DNA of 64,000 nucleotides, from contig NZ_LN811353.1 of NCBI RefSeq assembly GCF_001006805.1, forward strand, positions 177,765 to 241,764, in the 5' to 3' direction. Numbering within the stretch: position 1 is the stretch's first letter; each line of letters begins with the position of its first letter. The position numbers and the translations under genes are program-made. Positions 25,710 to 33,674 of this stretch are shown here, one piece after another. The notes beneath the pieces were generated by a model that did no database searches, had not been told where the DNA came from, and saw only the letters and a program-made list of their open reading frames with translations. Source of the stretch: Microvirga massiliensis (GTDB lineage: Bacteria; Pseudomonadota; Alphaproteobacteria; Rhizobiales; Beijerinckiaceae).

Positions 25710-26582
25710 ATGTTTGATGGCTTTCAGCGCGATCTGATCGAGACCTCCGAAGCCAGCATCTGCTTGCGCCATGGTGGGTCGGGTCCTCCCGTCCTGCTCC
25801 TGCACGGGCACCCGCAGACGCATGTCATGTGGCACCTCACGGCCCCCGTGCTCGCGAAGGACTACACGGTCGTGTGCGCTGACCTGCGAGGTTATGGCGA
25901 TAGCTCGAAGCCGCCGACCACAGCCGACCATGAGCCCTATTCGAAGCGGGCGATGGCCCGCGACATGATCGAGGTCATGCAATCCCTCGGGTTTGAGCAG
26001 TTCACCGTGGTGGGTCACGACCGGGGTGGCCGGGTGGCGTATCGGATGGCTCTCGATCACCCTGCGCGCGTGCGGGGGCTCGCGGTGCTCGATATCGTTC
26101 CGACCGGCGAGATGTTTCGTCGGGCCGACATGTCGTTTGGCCTCGGCTACTGGCACTGGTTCTTCCTGGCCCAGCCCTTCGATCTCCCTGAACGCGTGAT
26201 CGGAGCGAACCCGGACGGGTTTTATTTCCACCGGGGCCGGGACGTGTTCGATCCAGCGGCTATGGCGGAATACCGGCGCTGCTATACGGACCTGGCGACA
26301 ATCCATGCCATGTGCGAGGACTATCGTGCGGGTGCAACCTTCGACTTCGACCTCGACGAGGCTGACCGGAGGGCCGGAAAGCGCATCCGGTGTCCACTGC
26401 TGGCGCTCTGGGGCGCAAAGGGACACATGGATCGCTGGTATGACGTGCTGGAGGTCTGGCGCGCTTGGGCCGATGATGTGCAGGGGCAGGCGCTCGATTG
26501 TGGGCACTACCTTTCGGAGGAGGCTCCAGAAGCCACGCTGGAGGTGCTGACACCGTTCCTGGCACAGGTTAGCGCGTATTGA
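25710..26582 (+). CDS. Alpha/beta hydrolase, haloacetate (fluoroacetate) dehalogenase type
   Basis: A 290-residue alpha/beta hydrolase. Residues match those I recall for fluoroacetate dehalogenase: nucleophile D104 in VVGHDRGGRVAYR with carboxylate-binding R105 and R108, D128, base H266 (DCGHYLSEEAPE), and the halide pocket H149, W150 and Y205. The offsets from the Rhodopseudomonas enzyme (D110, D134, H155, W156, Y219, H280) are constant on each side of one gap, so the alignment is consistent. The motif HGHPQTHVMW forms the oxyanion region. It should hydrolyse haloacetates to glycolate in the cytoplasm. A relic of a second copy lies at 31206-31310. Confidence 0.88.
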   Translation: MFDGFQRDLIETSEASICLRHGGSGPPVLLLHGHPQTHVMWHLTAPVLAKDYTVVCADLRGYGDSSKPPTTADHEPYSKRAMARDMIEVMQSLGFEQFTVVGHDRGGRVAYRMALDHPARVRGLAVLDIVPTGEMFRRADMSFGLGYWHWFFLAQPFDLPERVIGANPDGFYFHRGRDVFDPAAMAEYRRCYTDLATIHAMCEDYRAGATFDFDLDEADRRAGKRIRCPLLALWGAKGHMDRWYDVLEVWRAWADDVQGQALDCGHYLSEEAPEATLEVLTPFLAQVSAY

Positions 26583-26696
26583 TCGACCGCGCCGAGGTGC
26601 TGGAGCAGAGCCTACTGCCTCTGAGGTGGACCTCGTCCGAGGCAAGCTAATCGAGAACCTCTTTGAGGCTCCTGATGGCGGCTTCATGTCCGGGCG

Positions 26697-26852
26697 ATGG
26701 ATCTGGAGGGGAGAAATGGGACCGCCGTCGCGGTGATAGCCTGCTACGGCTACAGCGTCACCGGAGTCAGCCGCAGGCTTGTTGGTGTATACCGGAGCCT
26801 CGACGAGGCACGTGTTGCACTTGGCAAGGACTTTTGTCTCGGAGAGGTTTGA
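26697..26852 (+). CDS. Possible small hypothetical protein
   Basis: A 51-residue frame with orderly codon use: DLEGRNGTAVAVIACYGYS, then VGVYRSLDEARVALGKDF. It has a beta-beta-alpha look and ends 69 nt before the next small gene. The ribosome-binding site is weak, so it is only a candidate. Confidence 0.3.
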   Translation: MDLEGRNGTAVAVIACYGYSVTGVSRRLVGVYRSLDEARVALGKDFCLGEV

Positions 26853-26921
26853 GTCACCCACATACGGTTCTGCATACGAGGATCAAAACGCCTCGACCTT
26901 AGCCTACTCACGGGTGTCACG

Positions 26922-27155
26922 ATGCGGCTTGAGGTAGACAAGGAACAACTGGCTATCCTGAGGCGCGCCCTCCAGGCAAGAGTGCACGACATGCAACTGC
27001 GCTTGGGCAGCGAGCCCGGTGATGAGGGTTATCAGCGAGAGGCAGCACTATCCACGCAGCTTCTCCGGCAGGTGGAAGATTTGGAACGGCGTGCGGGCCG
27101 CCGCACCTGGGGCGCAGGTGATGCGGAGTTCTATCCGAGCAATGACAAGGATTGA
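26922..27155 (+). CDS. Hypothetical protein, helical
   Basis: A 77-residue protein beginning MRLEVDKEQLAILRRALQA, rich in Glu, Arg and Leu and predicted to form two long helices, the second ending in LLRQVEDLERRAG. There is no known domain, signal or membrane segment. The next small gene begins 3 nt after the stop, so the two are probably translated together. Confidence 0.5.
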   Translation: MRLEVDKEQLAILRRALQARVHDMQLRLGSEPGDEGYQREAALSTQLLRQVEDLERRAGRRTWGAGDAEFYPSNDKD

Positions 27156-27158
27156 GGC

Positions 27159-27413
27159 TTGCAATCGACTCTGTCCGCACTGGCGGACATCGACTGCGTC
27201 TTCGAGAGGAACCTTGAGACTGTTACGACGAGCGGGGCTCCTGAGGCTATCAAGAAGGAGGCCATCAAGACGCTCCAGCAGCGCCACCAAGACGCCCGTG
27301 TGTCATACGTTCGGCAACCCAAGGCGCTGCATAGGCGAGCCATGACAGCGGCATTGGTCTCCTTCCCCGTCCCGTCGAGTTTGCAGCAGTTAGACGGTTC
27401 AGCCGAAAGATAG
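27159..27413 (+). CDS. Hypothetical protein
   Basis: An 84-residue frame from a TTG three bases after the previous stop. The first part (LSALADIDCVFERNLETV, then APEAIKKEAIKTLQQRH) is helical and looks like a real protein. The last third is less convincing. The start codon is uncertain. Downstream, 27414-27651 holds only very short frames, one (27422-27502) behind AGGAGA. Confidence 0.4.
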   Translation: MQSTLSALADIDCVFERNLETVTTSGAPEAIKKEAIKTLQQRHQDARVSYVRQPKALHRRAMTAALVSFPVPSSLQQLDGSAER

Positions 27414-27651
27414 GAGACCTGTTGGACGGAAACTCGCTCTGGGGGCCAGAGCCATCCCAGCATATTTCCTTCCATCTCGGCGATGCAACGCGTGTCGAAT
27501 AAGTTCGAGCCGCACGGCTTCCTCGGGCGGCTCGTGCACTCGGTCACTGGACAGCCTTGTAACTGTTCGAGCCGCTAGAATGTCTATGCCGGTAGTGCCA
27601 CGCGGAACCGCGAGTGTGCCGACCGTCATAGTTATGGGCATAGCTCAGGGG

Positions 27652-28071
27652 CTAAGGCGCAGCAACCGCGAGAGGTTGGCCCGCCTCCGCCAGCATACAA
27701 TTCAGAACTTTGGCAGGTTCAGTCGAGCTTGCATTCCGGGCATTGTGAATGTGCTTGGCCGGATTGAAAGTGGCTTCGCCTGCCTTCAATTGGAAAGGCT
27801 GCTCTCCGTGGGGCTCGAACACCATTGTCCCTTGCAGGACGTAGATGAGTTCATCGCCAGGATGGAGATGGCGGCCCGCAACGGCCCCGGGCGGCACATC
27901 GGCGACAAACATCACTTCTTCTTTTCCCTCAATGCCGGAGATCGACTTACGAAGGAGTTCGGTGCGCGTGACCGATGGAGGTTTTTCCTGCGCACCGACA
28001 TAGCTGACGCCGAAAGCACCAATGGCGATACCGATGAAATTCACGCTGACGAGTAGAACTGCGTTGCGCAT
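27652..28071 (-). CDS. Exported cupin-domain protein
   Basis: A 139-residue protein with an N-terminal hydrophobic signal (residues 1-27, ending GVSYVGAQ) and one cupin barrel. The metal motif is visible as GRHLHPGDELIYVLQG, with the second motif FNPAKHIHNARN. It resembles periplasmic cupins of the type found beside redox or antibiotic-modifying genes, but no enzyme activity can be assigned. A weak GGAGAAT site precedes the ATG. Confidence 0.87.
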   Translation of the reverse strand: MRNAVLLVSVNFIGIAIGAFGVSYVGAQEKPPSVTRTELLRKSISGIEGKEEVMFVADVPPGAVAGRHLHPGDELIYVLQGTMVFEPHGEQPFQLKAGEATFNPAKHIHNARNASSTEPAKVLNCMLAEAGQPLAVAAP

Positions 28072-28965
28072 CGGATTCTCCTTTGATCCAAGACTTACTG
28101 ATCAGCCACCTTCCGGAACGACTCGATGCAGTGCTAAGTACTCACTCTTGACTCTTCCTTTTGAAGAGATTCAAAGCTGGCTGAGGTTGGTCCTTTAGGA
28201 GCCGAGCACCTGAGAGAGGACGGCAGGTGCACGCGGCTCGGTTTGGCCGATACTATCTCTGCACATGGCTTCAACTGCGACGGCCCCAAGGCCGATCAGG
28301 AAATCGCGATGCCGAGTATTATCTTCACCTCTCTTGTGACGGTGTTGAGCCGCAGAGCAGCAAGTTCGCAATAATATTGCTCTGCTCCGTGTCGGAACAG
28401 CGCGGCTTAAATTTGCCGGGCTTAGATACGCTACTTGGTAGTAGTGCAGAAAATACCATGTTTGAACTGTCATGGCGAGCCAAGAAGTAGTGATTATGTT
28501 TGCGCCTCGCTTCCTCCGTTTCGGAGGAGCGGCACCTCATTCACCCCTGGCGTGTCGCGAACGTTCTTTCGAGGTCCACCAGCCGAATCCCAAGGTTGAG
28601 AGCGTCGATGAGCCATCATCCGTGCAGGCTTGAACAAGACAAACAGGGATAAACAGGAAGGAGCAGGAGCCGCCTCGACCGACATAGGACAGCATGGCGA
28701 ACCTGCTGCCGTAGTACGCGAACCCGGCGACCTGACGCATTCCCATCCTGGCATGCGCCCGCAGGGAGGGATCGTTGTCGTGCCGGCCGCCTCGATGGTC
28801 GTAACGGCTGGAGACCACCTCTGGGCCACTCCAAGCTCGATTTGGACCCCAGGCTTGGAAAGTCAGAATAACCTTGCCTGTCCGACATGGCGGGAACGAT
28901 GCAGATTGGCTTTTCGTGACACGGCAATCATGGTTGCCGCCAACGCCATTTCCTGAGAGACCTCG
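28072..28965. other. Long stretch without a supportable gene
   Basis: 894 bp. Overlapping frames exist on both strands (for example on the minus strand from 28927 and 29472), but none shows a known domain, and the long one is antisense to the acetyltransferase gene. The part near 28380-28500 is AT-richer than average. The region may hold decayed genes. Confidence 0.45.
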
Positions 28966-29604
28966 ATGCCCGTTGGCCCTGATCCTTGTGCTCGCTTTCC
29001 GATCCCCGATCAGCCCTCGATGGTGTTTCTGAAGAACGTCGTCACGAACCCGCAGATCGAGATTGGCGACTACACCTGTTACCACGACTTCGACGACCCG
29101 CTCGGATTCGAAAAAAATGTGCGCTACGCCTTTCCCTTCATCGGGGATCGGCTCGTCATTGGTCGCTTCTGCTCCATCGCCTCTGGTGCGACCTTCATCC
29201 TGAACGGGGGCAATCACCTCACCGACACGGTCTCCTCCTATCCCTTCGCGATCTTCGGTTCGGGCTGGGAGAATGCGATGCCCGAGCGCTGGCCGCACAG
29301 AGGCGATATCGTCATCGGCAATGACGTGTGGATCGGTTTCGAGGCGACGCTCATGCCGGGCGTTCAGGTTGGAGATGGCGCGGTGATTGCCGTCAAGAGC
29401 GTGGTCGCTTCGGATGTGCCGCCCTATGCGGTGGTCGGCGGCAATCCGGCGCGGGTGATCCGCTTCCGGCATTCGGAAGCCGACATCGCCCGTCTCCTTG
29501 AACTATGCTGGTGGAACTGGCCGGTCGAGACCATCACGAGACATGCGCGCGTGATCGCAACCGGAAGCGTCGATGACCTCGAACGGGCGCTGCTTGAGCC
29601 ATGA
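28966..29604 (+). CDS. CatB/Vat-type xenobiotic O-acetyltransferase
   Basis: A 212-residue left-handed beta-helix acetyltransferase. It matches streptogramin acetyltransferases in layout: EIGDYTCYHDFDD, RLVIGRFCSIASGATFILNGGNH with the catalytic histidine, the GWE loop, then hexapeptide repeats DIVIGNDVWIGFEATLMPGVQVGDGAVIA and the WWNWP motif near the C terminus. It should acetylate a hydroxyl of an antibiotic or related compound using acetyl-CoA. Chromosomal relatives often act on unknown substrates, so resistance is not proved. The N-terminal start at 28966 fits the Vat length. Confidence 0.92.
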   Translation: MPVGPDPCARFPIPDQPSMVFLKNVVTNPQIEIGDYTCYHDFDDPLGFEKNVRYAFPFIGDRLVIGRFCSIASGATFILNGGNHLTDTVSSYPFAIFGSGWENAMPERWPHRGDIVIGNDVWIGFEATLMPGVQVGDGAVIAVKSVVASDVPPYAVVGGNPARVIRFRHSEADIARLLELCWWNWPVETITRHARVIATGSVDDLERALLEP

Positions 29605-29635
29605 TTTTGCGAAGCGGACCTCTGCCTGACATGCT

Positions 29636-30187
29636 CTATGAGCGCGCCAAAACCCGGCGCATGAAGATCGTGCCGATCACGGGCGTGTCGTAATAGGACT
29701 CTATGGGCTCGAACCCGGATTTCCGGTAAAGCGCGACGGCCTCCGTCATGGAAGGCAGGGTATCCAGCCTCATCTCGCGGTAGCCGATCCGCTCGGCCTC
29801 TCGCACAATGGCTTCGACCAGCCTTTTCCCGATCCCGGAGCCTCGCCCATCCGGAGAAACATAGAGGCGTTTCATCTCGCAACAGCCATAGGGCTCGATG
29901 GGGCGGAGCCCAATGCACCCCACCGGAGTGCCGTTGGACGTTCGAGCCAACAGCAGTTCGCCGGCTGGCGGAGCATACTTGCCCGGCATGGTCGCCATTT
30001 CCGCCTCGAAGTTCTGATACGACAGATCAACGTCCAAAGAGGACGCATAGGCTCTGAACAGCATGACCACTGCCGCCAGATCTTCCGCTGTTCTGACCGG
30101 AGCAATGAAGGTGCAGGATTGTTCGTGCCCGCGCGTGTGAGGACCGCCCGCATGGGAGGATTGGGAGTGTTCTGCGCGCGCTGGCAT
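29636..30187 (-). CDS. GNAT-family N-acetyltransferase
   Basis: A 183-residue GNAT enzyme. The acetyl-CoA loop is RGSGIGKRL after the core strand MKRLYVSPDG, and the end has the usual ALYRKSGFEPI. The first 30 residues are extra and polar. Its ATG lies one base after the stop of the MarR-GNAT gene, so the two form one transcription unit and are probably regulated by that protein. The acetyl acceptor is unknown. Confidence 0.9.
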   Translation of the reverse strand: MPARAEHSQSSHAGGPHTRGHEQSCTFIAPVRTAEDLAAVVMLFRAYASSLDVDLSYQNFEAEMATMPGKYAPPAGELLLARTSNGTPVGCIGLRPIEPYGCCEMKRLYVSPDGRGSGIGKRLVEAIVREAERIGYREMRLDTLPSMTEAVALYRKSGFEPIESYYDTPVIGTIFMRRVLARS

Positions 30188-30188
30188 C

Positions 30189-31070
30189 TCACAACCGCTT
30201 TTCGAACCAGTGATGGGCGTAGGGCTCGGTGTTGAAGGGCGCGACCTCCTGGTAGCCCTCCTGATGGTATAGAGCCTGAGCTTCGGTCAGGGCGCGGTTG
30301 GTTTCGAGATGCAGTTTCGTGAGACCGGCTTCACGCGCCCTCGCCTCGAGCGTGCGCAGCACCTTGCGCGCAATCCCGAGCCCGCGTGCGGAAGGCGCAG
30401 TCCACATCCGCTTGATCTCGCCCGTGATCCCATCGCCGACCTTGAGCGCCCCGCACCCTACTGGGCCGCCGTCGAGCCAAGCGACAACGAAGTAGCCTGC
30501 CGGGGGCGTCATCTCCTCGTCACGGGCCGAGATGCTCCTCGAAGGGTCGAACCCGACCTCGAAGCGCGCGGCCAGTTCCTGGAAGTACTGCTCCAGGCAC
30601 GATCGCGCGGCCGCGCTGTCCGGCGCTTCGTAGCGCACCTCCACCGTCCCTGCGCGAAGCAGGCATTCGACCTCGGCCATGGCGTTTACCAAGCGGTCGC
30701 GCTGGGCCGGATCGAGGGGTTCCAGGAACGACATCGCGAGGTCGTCGGACAGCGCGTCATAGGTCGCGCGTTCGGCGCGTCCTTTGGGCGTCAGGACGAC
30801 GCGCCGAACCCGGGCGTCGCCCCTCTGGCTGCGTGTCCGGACGAGACCCTGTGCTTCGAGCGAGCGCAGCAAGCGGCTGACGTAACCCGAGTCGAGCTTG
30901 AGCCGCTCGCGCAAGACCCGCACGTCGATGCCATCCGGTCCCACCTCGTGGAGCAATCGTGCCTCGCCCAATGGGCGACCGCGATGGAGGTAGCTGTCCT
31001 CCAGCGCGCCGACATGCTGGGTGACGATGCGGTTGAAGCGACGGACCTGCTGTATCTGGTGCTGATCCAT
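30189..31070 (-). CDS. MarR-type regulator fused to a GNAT acetyltransferase
   Basis: A 293-residue two-domain protein. Residues about 1-140 form a MarR winged helix (LRERLKLDSGYVSRLLRSLEAQGLVRTRS as the recognition helix region, RGDARVRRVVLTPKGRA as the wing). Residues about 150-293 form a GNAT domain with the acetyl-CoA loop ARGLGIARKVL and the ending LYHQEGYQEV. Such fusions are known; the acetyltransferase part may sense or modify the ligand. A perfect palindrome three bases before the ATG is a probable operator for autoregulation. A second GNAT gene follows immediately. Confidence 0.92.
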   Translation of the reverse strand: MDQHQIQQVRRFNRIVTQHVGALEDSYLHRGRPLGEARLLHEVGPDGIDVRVLRERLKLDSGYVSRLLRSLEAQGLVRTRSQRGDARVRRVVLTPKGRAERATYDALSDDLAMSFLEPLDPAQRDRLVNAMAEVECLLRAGTVEVRYEAPDSAAARSCLEQYFQELAARFEVGFDPSRSISARDEEMTPPAGYFVVAWLDGGPVGCGALKVGDGITGEIKRMWTAPSARGLGIARKVLRTLEARAREAGLTKLHLETNRALTEAQALYHQEGYQEVAPFNTEPYAHHWFEKRL

Positions 31071-31072
31071 TC

Positions 31073-31088
31073 TCTGACTTTAGTCAGA
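31073..31088. promoter_or_regulatory. Palindromic operator of the MarR-GNAT gene
   Basis: TCTGACT and AGTCAGA form a perfect inverted repeat with 7-bp arms and a 2-bp centre, ending 3 nt before the start codon. Size, symmetry and position fit a MarR dimer site. Confidence 0.75.
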
Positions 31089-31205
31089 TATCTGCGCGGC
31101 GCAAGCGGTCAGTCGTGCCGCCATATACGTCACGCTGATGATGACCTGCGAGCGGACTGTCTGTGCCTGAGCGGCTCGCTTCAGTCGGAGATATCCCTGC
31201 CGAGA

Positions 31206-31310
31206 CTGTTCGATCCAGCGGCCTTGGCGAAACACCAGCGCCGCTCCGGAGATCCGGCTAAGTTCCACGCCATGTGCGAGGTCGATCACGCGGGTGCGAC
31301 CTTCGGCGCC
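31206..31310 (+). pseudogene. Fragment of a haloacetate dehalogenase-like hydrolase
   Basis: This stretch encodes LFDPAALAKHQRR, then FHAMCEVDHAGATFG. It aligns with VFDPAAMAEYRR and IHAMCEDYRAGATFD in the intact hydrolase at 25710-26582. Nothing recognisable of the gene remains on either side, and the halide-binding tyrosine has been replaced. It lies in the gap upstream of the MarR-GNAT gene. Confidence 0.65.
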
Positions 31311-31489
31311 AACGAGGCCGTTCCCGGCACGCGTGAGCCCGCAGCGCACCCCACGATCTCGACAGGTGAAGAGGGATCGGCGCGAGCCGCAATGGCCACT
31401 GAGGAGATGCCGTTCAGGAGCGGTTCAAGCCGCGCGTGCGATCCTCGCCTCATCATGGGGGCATGGATTCAGTTGCGAAGGAGACGCCG

Positions 31490-31777
31490 ATGGTGGTGAA
31501 GGTCGCAGCGCGGATGAAAGCCTTGTTACCAGCTGGCCTTGCGGCGCTCATGCTCGGCGGGGCCGCACTGATCACAGCGACCCCTGCTCAGGCGCAGTGG
31601 GGCTATGGCCCACCGCACTATCGGCCCTACTATGGTCGGCCCTATGGCCCTCCCGGGCCGTACTACGGTCGGCGCTACTACGGCCCGCCCTATGGGCCGC
31701 GCTGCCGTGTCGTGGTCACCCGGCGCATCAATCGCTGGGGTGAGCCCGTCATTGTCAGGCGGCGGATCTGTCCGTGA
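31490..31777 (+). CDS. Secreted Tyr/Pro/Gly-rich small protein
   Basis: A 95-residue protein with an N-terminal signal (LLPAGLAALMLGGAALITATPAQA, shown by its hydrophobic core) followed by YGPP, YYGRPYGPPG and YYGPPYG repeats and a basic tail with two cysteines (PRCRVVVTRR, RRRICP). AAGGAG lies six bases before the ATG at 31490. Such proteins are common in Rhizobiales and have no assigned role. A cell-surface or envelope location is likely. Confidence 0.75.
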   Translation: MVVKVAARMKALLPAGLAALMLGGAALITATPAQAQWGYGPPHYRPYYGRPYGPPGPYYGRRYYGPPYGPRCRVVVTRRINRWGEPVIVRRRICP

Positions 31778-31784
31778 CGACAGA

Positions 31785-32066
31785 TTAGGCTGCCTGGGTG
31801 CGTTTGGTGATGTGCGCCCGATAGGCCGCCGCCGACTTCATCGTGATCGTTCCAGCTTCGGTGAGCTTCTCGATCTCCGTTTTGGCGCGCCTGGCGGCCT
31901 GTGGCGTGTAGGAGGGCTTCAATGCGACCCGAACCCGGCTGGCAATGTGCCTGCGGTGCGCCCCTGCCTGCCGTGGAGTCAGGGTCTTCCTGGCGACGAG
32001 CTGATCCAGTTGATCGTACGCCCGCTTGGCTTCCGCAGGGGTGTAGGTGCTTTTCTTCTCAAACAT
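31785..32066 (-). CDS. Hypothetical protein with an internal duplication
   Basis: A 93-residue soluble, basic protein made almost wholly of two related repeats of about 38 residues: one from YTPAEAKRAYDQLDQL to AHRRHIASR, one from YTPQAARRAKTEIEKL to AYRAHITKR. Each looks like a helical hairpin with YTP at its start and an RxHI motif at its end. The ATG at 32066 has AAGGAT upstream. The family is not recognised. It is convergent with the Tyr-rich protein gene. Confidence 0.6.
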   Translation of the reverse strand: MFEKKSTYTPAEAKRAYDQLDQLVARKTLTPRQAGAHRRHIASRVRVALKPSYTPQAARRAKTEIEKLTEAGTITMKSAAAYRAHITKRTQAA

Positions 32067-32126
32067 GAAAGTATCCTTCTGAAATTTCTTCTGCAGGTAA
32101 GCGCAGCAGTCGAGCATTTCCAGGGT

Positions 32127-32423
32127 CTACCTCGAAGCTGAGGCGCGTTCCTTCAGTTCCTGCTCCAGTTTTTCCGTTTCCATGTGGTTGATGGCTTCAT
32201 GCCACCGGGACCAGTCGCGCAGGCCGTCGATCCATTCGCGAAGCTGAACGCTCGTCTCCTGCAGTCCAAGCTCTTTTGCCCGGATCTGAACCTCGGGGAA
32301 GGATACTCGGTGGTCCGTACCAGCCCAGTCCAACGATGCGCCGCCCCGTCGCACAGCGAGCGTTCGGCGGAGAAACTCGAACTCGATCCAGGCAACAAAT
32401 CGAACTTGGTTCGGGGTCATCAT
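32127..32423 (-). CDS. Hypothetical protein
   Basis: A 98-residue soluble protein beginning MMTPNQVRFVAWIEFEFLRR and ending in a charged helix (METEKLEQELKERA). Trp-rich segment REWIDGLRDWSRWHEAI. AAGGGAA precedes the double ATG. It lies 60 nt upstream of the repeat protein gene on the same strand. No family is recognised. Confidence 0.55.
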   Translation of the reverse strand: MMTPNQVRFVAWIEFEFLRRTLAVRRGGASLDWAGTDHRVSFPEVQIRAKELGLQETSVQLREWIDGLRDWSRWHEAINHMETEKLEQELKERASASR

Positions 32424-32738
32424 GCCATTTCCCTTGATCTCGTCGATGTCGATCGGTCTTCCTCCTCGCTGTCCTCGTCTCACGAGCCATTAGCTCGGGC
32501 GACTTTCCCATCCTCTTGTGCGCCCTTGTGGCGCTCCCTCTTACAGTCTCGGGCGAGCCGCCACGCTGAAACTGAATCCTGACCGATACGTTGGTCCGCT
32601 GCCTCCAGGCGCACAGGCGAGCAAGCACCAAACAAGGATCGCACGCACTGGCGGGCTTTAACACCGAGTCGGATGATCGCGTGAGCGGCAGCAGCTTTGC
32701 TGTTCAGGACTGGGGGATACCTTCAGGAGGAACGAGCA

Positions 32739-33251
32739 ATGGCAGATACTCGGAACAACGCGAGCGAGGCGATCGATCAGTCTACTGAGGCCGGACGTGA
32801 CATGGTGGAGGCAGCGGCGGGTGTGGCGCGTGAGGCTGCCGTGATGGGGCTCGAGGGGGTACGGCGTGTGACGGATCGCTTCACATGGGCCTTTGGCTTT
32901 GCCGGAGAGGACAGCGAAGCCGTGGCTCGTCAGGCGAGCGAGAACCTTGGAGTCCTTGCGGAAACCGGCACCGTGCTGGGGCGCGGCATGCAGGACGTAT
33001 CACGGGAGTGGCTGACCCTATCGCAGCACGGGTTCCAGAAGAACATCGAAGGGCTGACGGAACTGGTCCGCTGCCGGTCGATCCAGGACCTCTTTGCCGT
33101 GCAAAGCGAACTGATGCGCAACAACTGGCGGTACATGATCGACGTCAGCCGTCAAATCGCCGAACACTCGATCGAGATCGCCAACGAAGCGACACAGAAG
33201 ATCGGCAGTGAGCCGAAACGGATCGGTGGCCGCACTCGCAAAGCGGCCTGA
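32739..33251 (+). CDS. Phasin-family protein
   Basis: A 170-residue helical protein of the phasin type, which coats polyhydroxyalkanoate granules or acts as a stress-related helper. The central part (GRGMQDVSREWLTLSQHGFQKNIEGL, read as short segments, and LFAVQSELMRNNWRYMIDVSRQIAE) matches the phasin_2 pattern, including the typical VQSEL region. The ATG at 32739 has AGGAGG nine bases upstream. A terminator follows. A PHA depolymerase is encoded 12 kb away. Confidence 0.85.
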   Translation: MADTRNNASEAIDQSTEAGRDMVEAAAGVAREAAVMGLEGVRRVTDRFTWAFGFAGEDSEAVARQASENLGVLAETGTVLGRGMQDVSREWLTLSQHGFQKNIEGLTELVRCRSIQDLFAVQSELMRNNWRYMIDVSRQIAEHSIEIANEATQKIGSEPKRIGGRTRKAA

Positions 33252-33283
33252 CGGCTTACGCCTGCGATCAGATTCATAAGTCG

Positions 33284-33308
33284 AGAGCGCCCATCGCGGG
33301 CGCTCTTT
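33284..33308 (+). terminator. Terminator after the phasin gene
   Basis: A 9-bp stem (33284-33292 with 33298-33306), 5-nt loop and a short T-run, 33 nt after the stop codon. Confidence 0.8.
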
Positions 33309-33392
33309 CGCTGTCGTGAGAGATCGCGAGCGTTTCTCTGCTCCGCAGGGTTGGCTCAAGAAGCCCTGATCCTCGATCAGATCGAGATCGAG

Positions 33393-33674
33393 CTACGAGA
33401 GATGTTGGGCGAGGTGCTTGTTCATCTCGAACATGGTGACCTTCTTCTGCCCGAAGATCGGCTCGAGCTTGTCGTCGGCGAGGATCTCGCGCTTGTTCTC
33501 CGGGTTCTGGAGATTGTTCTTCTTGATGTAGTCCCACATTCGGCTGACCACGTCCGGGCGTGACAAGGGGTCGGAGCCCACAACGGCAGCCAGCTCCTTG
33601 GACGGCTGGAGGGGCTTCATGAGGGCCGGATTGACTTTCTTGCTCGAAGCCTTGGCCGTCTTCGCATTCGCCAT
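33393..33674 (-). CDS. SWIB/MDM2-domain protein
   Basis: A 93-residue protein: a Lys/Ala-rich N-terminal tail (ANAKTAKASSKKVNP) and one SWIB domain with LQPSKELAAVVG, RPDVVSRMWDYIKKNNLQ and PENKREILADDKLEPIFG. SWIB domains are known from eukaryotic chromatin remodelling. Short bacterial versions occur in Chlamydia and many alphaproteobacteria and may bind DNA or protein. The ATG at 33674 follows an AGGAGA site. Confidence 0.93.
   Translation of the reverse strand: MANAKTAKASSKKVNPALMKPLQPSKELAAVVGSDPLSRPDVVSRMWDYIKKNNLQNPENKREILADDKLEPIFGQKKVTMFEMNKHLAQHLS

Noticed and set aside
28537..29472. 311-codon minus-strand frame
   Set aside because: Antisense to the Vat-type acetyltransferase over most of its length and without recognisable motifs.
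30309..31499. 396-codon open frame on the plus strand
   Set aside because: Mostly antisense to the MarR-GNAT gene. Only 31206-31310 of it resembles a protein, and that is a relic.
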